Below, one piece after another: positions 5,287 through 6,915 of a stretch of 6,915 nucleotides of DNA. The notes below the pieces were generated by a model that had not been told where the DNA came from, made no database searches, and saw nothing but the letters and a program-made list of their open reading frames with translations. The stretch is from positions 1 through 6,915 of the forward strand of contig JAVEUJ010000124.1 in the NCBI GenBank assembly GCA_034005635.1. The letters are read 5' to 3'. Source of the DNA: JAAZFE01 sp034005635 (GTDB lineage Bacteria > Verrucomicrobiota > Kiritimatiellia > CAIQIC01 > Lenti-01). Each line of letters opens with the position of its first letter. Position 1 is the first letter of the stretch. A program made the position numbers and the translations under genes.

Positions 5287-6915
5287 ATGGATGAACTCTG
5301 GCTAGGCGCATTGGCGATTTTCATTCTTCTGGGCTTTCCTGTTTGGACCCTCGTCCTGCTCCATAAAATCCGTCACCGGCAAGATCGGCAAAGTTCCCTC
5401 CTGAACAGTCTCCATGCACGCCTGGATCACCTCATGGCCGCCACCCCGAAAGCCACGCCGCCTCCCGCTCCGATTTCGGCCCCAACCCCCAGTATTTCTG
5501 CCTTCCAGCCTTCTGTCCCAGCCGCCCCTCCGCCGTCTCTGGCATCGCGCCCTGCACCAACTCCATCTACCACCGTGCCACCCTTCCAGCCGCCCGCTGC
5601 TTTACCCCTGCCACCCCGGCCGCCGCCTTCGCTCCTCCAGCAGAAAACCCTGCGTGCGTTGCGGCGCATTTGGAACTGGATCATCATCAACGAAGAATTT
5701 CAACCCAAGGGCATTTCGTGGGAATTTGCGGTCGCCACCACCTGGCTCCTGCGCCTTGCCGTCGTCATTTTTGTCATCGGCATCGGCTTTTTCCTGAAGT
5801 ACTCCATCGACCACGGTTTCCTGGGCCCACATGCCCGCGTCGTACTTAGCACCTTCACTGGCCTGATCATGCTCGGCGTTGGCACACGCCTGCTCGGCAA
5901 GGCGTACCATCTGCTTGGCCAAGGCCTGCTCGGCGGCGGCTTCGCGGTCCTCTACTTCAGCGTTTTTGCCTCCTATTCCTTCTACCATCTCATTGGCGCC
6001 TTGCCCGCCTTCGCCCTGATGGCGCTTGTCACCGCCTGTGCGGGTCTGTTCTCCGCCCGCTTCAACTCGCTGCTTGTCGCCGTGCTCGGTATCCTCGGTG
6101 GCTATGGCACGCCCCTGCTGCTGAACACTGGTGAGAAGAACTTCGCCGGCCTCTTTGGCTATTTACTCCTGCTCGGTATCGGCATCCTGGGCATCTCGCG
6201 CCGCCGCCACTGGCCACTCCTCAACTATCTCGCCATGCTCCTCACCTACGCCCTTGTGACTTTGGCCCTCAAGGACTACGTGGCCGCCGACTTCGTCGTC
6301 GTGATGCTGTTCCTCACCGGCTTCTTCCTGCTCTTCACTGCCGCGATGTTCCTCTACAACCTCGTCAGCGGCGAAAAAGCCACCCTCCTGGAAATTCTCG
6401 GCACGATGGCCAACGGCGCCGCCTTTTTCGCGCTCGGCCATGGTGTGGTCGCCACCGCCTATTCCACCCGCGCGGTCGCCGTGCTCGCTTTGGCTCTCGC
6501 GGCCTTCTACGTCGTGCTTGTCTATCGGTTCCTCTCCGCGCACCGCCAAGACCGCGGTTTGCTCATGGCCTTCATTGCCCTCGCGGCGTTCTTCATTGTC
6601 CTCACGCCCCCCCTGGCAGTTGCGAAAGAATGGATCACCCTGAGCTGGTCGCTCCAAGGTCTCGTGATGCTGTGGCTCGCCGGCAAGCTGGACAGCCGCT
6701 TCCTGCGCGGCCTCTCTCTCGGCGCCTACGCCCTTGCCATCGGTCGCCTGATCTTCAATGACCTCGGTCGCCAATACGCTGGGGCACTCCCTGCGGATCT
6801 CGTCTGGTCCACCTATCTCCCTATTCTCGGCAGCCACCTCCTGACCATTGGCGCGCCCATCGCCGCTCTCGGCGGCGCCTGGTTCCTCCTCCGGAAGCCT
6901 CCCGCCGCCGTTCCC
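5287..6915 (+). CDS. DUF2339 multi-pass membrane protein (3' end outside window)
   Basis: This frame is open for 543 codons to the window edge without a stop. The ATG at 5287 is fixed by AAGGAG 7 nt upstream. Residues 5-26 form an N-terminal membrane segment, followed by a short charged helix (about 27-50). A Pro/Ala/Ser-rich linker spans about 52-115. From about 145 onward there are closely packed hydrophobic helices. The DUF2339 pattern is clear: LLRLAVVIFVIGIGFFLKYS (154-173), then DHGFLGPHARVVL, then GQGLLGGGFAVLYFSVFASY (211-230), and later LGILGGYGTPLLL. Family members are inner-membrane proteins of roughly 800-1000 residues with no established biochemical function, so about half is visible. 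Membrane topology is secure, but no reaction or partner can be stated. It is divergent from the permease gene across repeat DNA. Confidence 0.92.
   Translation, partial: MDELWLGALAIFILLGFPVWTLVLLHKIRHRQDRQSSLLNSLHARLDHLMAATPKATPPPAPISAPTPSISAFQPSVPAAPPPSLASRPAPTPSTTVPPFQPPAALPLPPRPPPSLLQQKTLRALRRIWNWIIINEEFQPKGISWEFAVATTWLLRLAVVIFVIGIGFFLKYSIDHGFLGPHARVVLSTFTGLIMLGVGTRLLGKAYHLLGQGLLGGGFAVLYFSVFASYSFYHLIGALPAFALMALVTACAGLFSARFNSLLVAVLGILGGYGTPLLLNTGEKNFAGLFGYLLLLGIGILGISRRRHWPLLNYLAMLLTYALVTLALKDYVAADFVVVMLFLTGFFLLFTAAMFLYNLVSGEKATLLEILGTMANGAAFFALGHGVVATAYSTRAVAVLALALAAFYVVLVYRFLSAHRQDRGLLMAFIALAAFFIVLTPPLAVAKEWITLSWSLQGLVMLWLAGKLDSRFLRGLSLGAYALAIGRLIFNDLGRQYAGALPADLVWSTYLPILGSHLLTIGAPIAALGGAWFLLRKPPAAVP

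Noticed and set aside
5414..5797. Plus-strand Pro/Arg-rich frame of 127 codons
   Set aside because: This is an out-of-frame reading of the proline-rich linker and first helix of the DUF2339 gene, which has the ribosome-binding site and family motifs.
6163..6837. Minus-strand frame of 224 codons rich in Glu, Gly and His
   Set aside because: It is the antisense of hydrophobic DUF2339 helices, which produces charged low-complexity text; not a gene.

Overview
The window is about 6.9 kb of GC-rich bacterial DNA with a Gram-negative gene set: an outer-membrane FadL-type channel with signal peptide, a GT4 glycosyltransferase, an EamA/DMT permease and a DUF2339 multi-pass membrane protein. The long gene-free stretches hold degenerate repeats (AACCACGGATGAACAC-like runs, GCCAAGGCTACGG units, AGCGTGGAC palindromes, GTAGTACAG hairpins). 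From memory, this repeat style recalls the PVC group (Kiritimatiellota, Lentisphaerota, Verrucomicrobiota). That assignment is an inference from style, because no marker gene is present.

Layout. 1-235: C-terminus of a plus-strand gene cut by the window edge, possibly PilO/GspM-like. 236-343: short gap with a strong ribosome-binding site in front of a 21-codon mini-ORF, in frame with and just before the next gene. 344-1414: GT4 glycosyltransferase. 1415-1603: leader with two abutting hairpins and a possible competing pairing. 1604-2845: FadL/OmpP1/TodX-family outer-membrane protein, followed by a clear intrinsic terminator at 2869-2896. 2897-4008: about 1.1 kb without a credible gene, holding a 28-bp near-perfect palindrome, two 60-bp inverted arms, a compound palindrome at 3352-3437 and degenerate direct repeats. 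4009-4929 (minus): EamA/DMT permease. 4930-5286: divergent intergenic region with nested palindromes. 5287-6915 (plus): first 543 codons of a DUF2339 membrane protein that runs off the window.

No pathway unites these genes. The glycosyltransferase, the FadL channel and the upstream partial gene may all concern the cell envelope, but spacing and the terminator argue against one operon. The permease and DUF2339 genes are divergent and separated by repeat DNA. I see no CRISPR array, tRNA, rRNA, transposase, phage gene or recognisable defence system. The most unusual content is the intergenic architecture: several nested inverted repeats sharing an AGCGTGGAC core, and an isolated operator-like palindrome containing TATAAT on both strands with no gene behind it.
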